In this document: in pieces, positions 60,884 to 61,033 of the stretch
Position numbering within the stretch: the first letter of the stretch is position 1
Layout: each line of letters opens with the position of its first letter
DNA from: Ruminococcus sp.
GTDB taxonomy: Bacteria > Bacillota > Clostridia > Oscillospirales > Acutalibacteraceae
Length of the DNA: 61,033 bases
Direction: 5' to 3'
Assembly (NCBI GenBank): GCA_022779485.1
Contig: JALFTC010000010.1
Coordinates: forward strand, 1-61,033
Made by a program: the position numbers and the translations under genes
The notes under the pieces: model-generated
Told to the model about the DNA's origin: nothing
Databases searched by the model: none
What the model saw: only the letters and a program-made list of their open reading frames with translations

Positions 60884-60970
60884 AAAGTGGCACAGATTTG
60901 GAAATGTTCGCTGTAATTTTTGGCAATAGCGGATTTACAAATTCATAAATCGCACATTCGACTTTTATTC

Positions 60971-61003
60971 GCCTCCTTTGTACAATATAAGTGCAAAGGA
61001 GGC
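60971..61003 (+). promoter_or_regulatory. Hairpin holding the ribosome site of the last ORF
   Basis: Perfect 10-bp stem GCCTCCTTTG (60971-60980) with CAAAGGAGGC (60994-61003), 13-nt loop, then TTTTACT. The 3' arm is the AAAGGAGG Shine-Dalgarno of the ATG at 61011. Confidence 0.75.
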
Positions 61004-61010
61004 TTTTACT

Positions 61011-61033
61011 ATGACTGACACATTATTTGAGCA
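61011..61033 (+). CDS. Start of an ORF running off the right edge
   Basis: ATG at 61011 with AAAGGAGG seven bases upstream, beginning MTDTLFE. Only seven codons are visible, too few to identify. Part of the putative integrative element. Confidence 0.55.

Overview
The window looks like a chromosomal stretch of a low-GC, anaerobic, endospore-forming gut Firmicute, probably Ruminococcaceae/Oscillospiraceae. The evidence is AGA/AGG-rich arginine usage, GGAGG-type ribosome binding sites with frequent TTG/GTG starts, sporulation genes (pro-sigK, cwlD, a cwlJ/gerQ-like pair), a bile salt hydrolase and a membrane-anchored cohesin-like protein. The last two recall the Ruminococcus bromii group, but that species-level guess is inference.

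Layout. 1-4.2 kb: the end of a purine operon (purM-purN-PurO-type IMP cyclohydrolase-free-standing AICAR transformylase-purD), closed by a terminator. 4.3-9.2 kb: mtaB, a GHL10 surface hydrolase, DUF1294, an RluA-type pseudouridine synthase and ilvE. 9.2-13 kb (minus): queA, a relB/yafQ toxin-antitoxin module, tgt, yajC and a TIGR04086 membrane protein; the TA module splits the queuosine pair. 13-17.4 kb (plus): lysine/DAP genes asd-dapA-dapB, then DUF3343 and a class V cysteine desulfurase. 17.4-26 kb: cdaA-cdaR (c-di-AMP), then gltB-gltD behind an elaborate promoter/leader. 26-35 kb: cwlJ/gerQ-like, hemW, prfC, sigK, feoAB, an ECF sigma/anti-sigma pair and cwlD. 35-41 kb: a second ECF sigma/membrane-partner pair, radA-DUF6873, a Xer recombinase, a repeat element and a nucleoside deoxyribosyltransferase. 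41-49 kb (minus): tig-clpP-clpX-lon-engB-lysA proteostasis cluster. 48.5-53.5 kb (minus): thrC-phosphoesterase and rbgA-rnhB-yraN-M19 dipeptidase. 53.6-59.9 kb (minus): accessory genes, namely the cohesin-like protein, bile salt hydrolase, small membrane proteins, a lipoprotein, a 166-bp MITE, arsC-like, a flavodoxin-family reductase with its TetR repressor, and a decaying gene.

At 59.96-60.02 kb there is only the 3' part of a tRNA-Ser(CGA) gene with its terminator. The sequence changes abruptly at the anticodon loop and is followed by short direct repeats and a tandem-HTH protein. This is read as one end of an integrative element that continues beyond the right edge.

Regulation visible in the sequence: many near-consensus sigma-A promoters (17-bp spacers); overlapping divergent promoters at queA/asd; a palindromic operator inside the bsh promoter; a perfect duplicated operator at the tetR promoter; a gltB leader with mutually exclusive hairpins; and a recurring architecture in which a terminator-like hairpin contains the Shine-Dalgarno of the next gene (9.63, 16.01 and 60.97 kb). 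No CRISPR array, rRNA or complete tRNA gene was seen.
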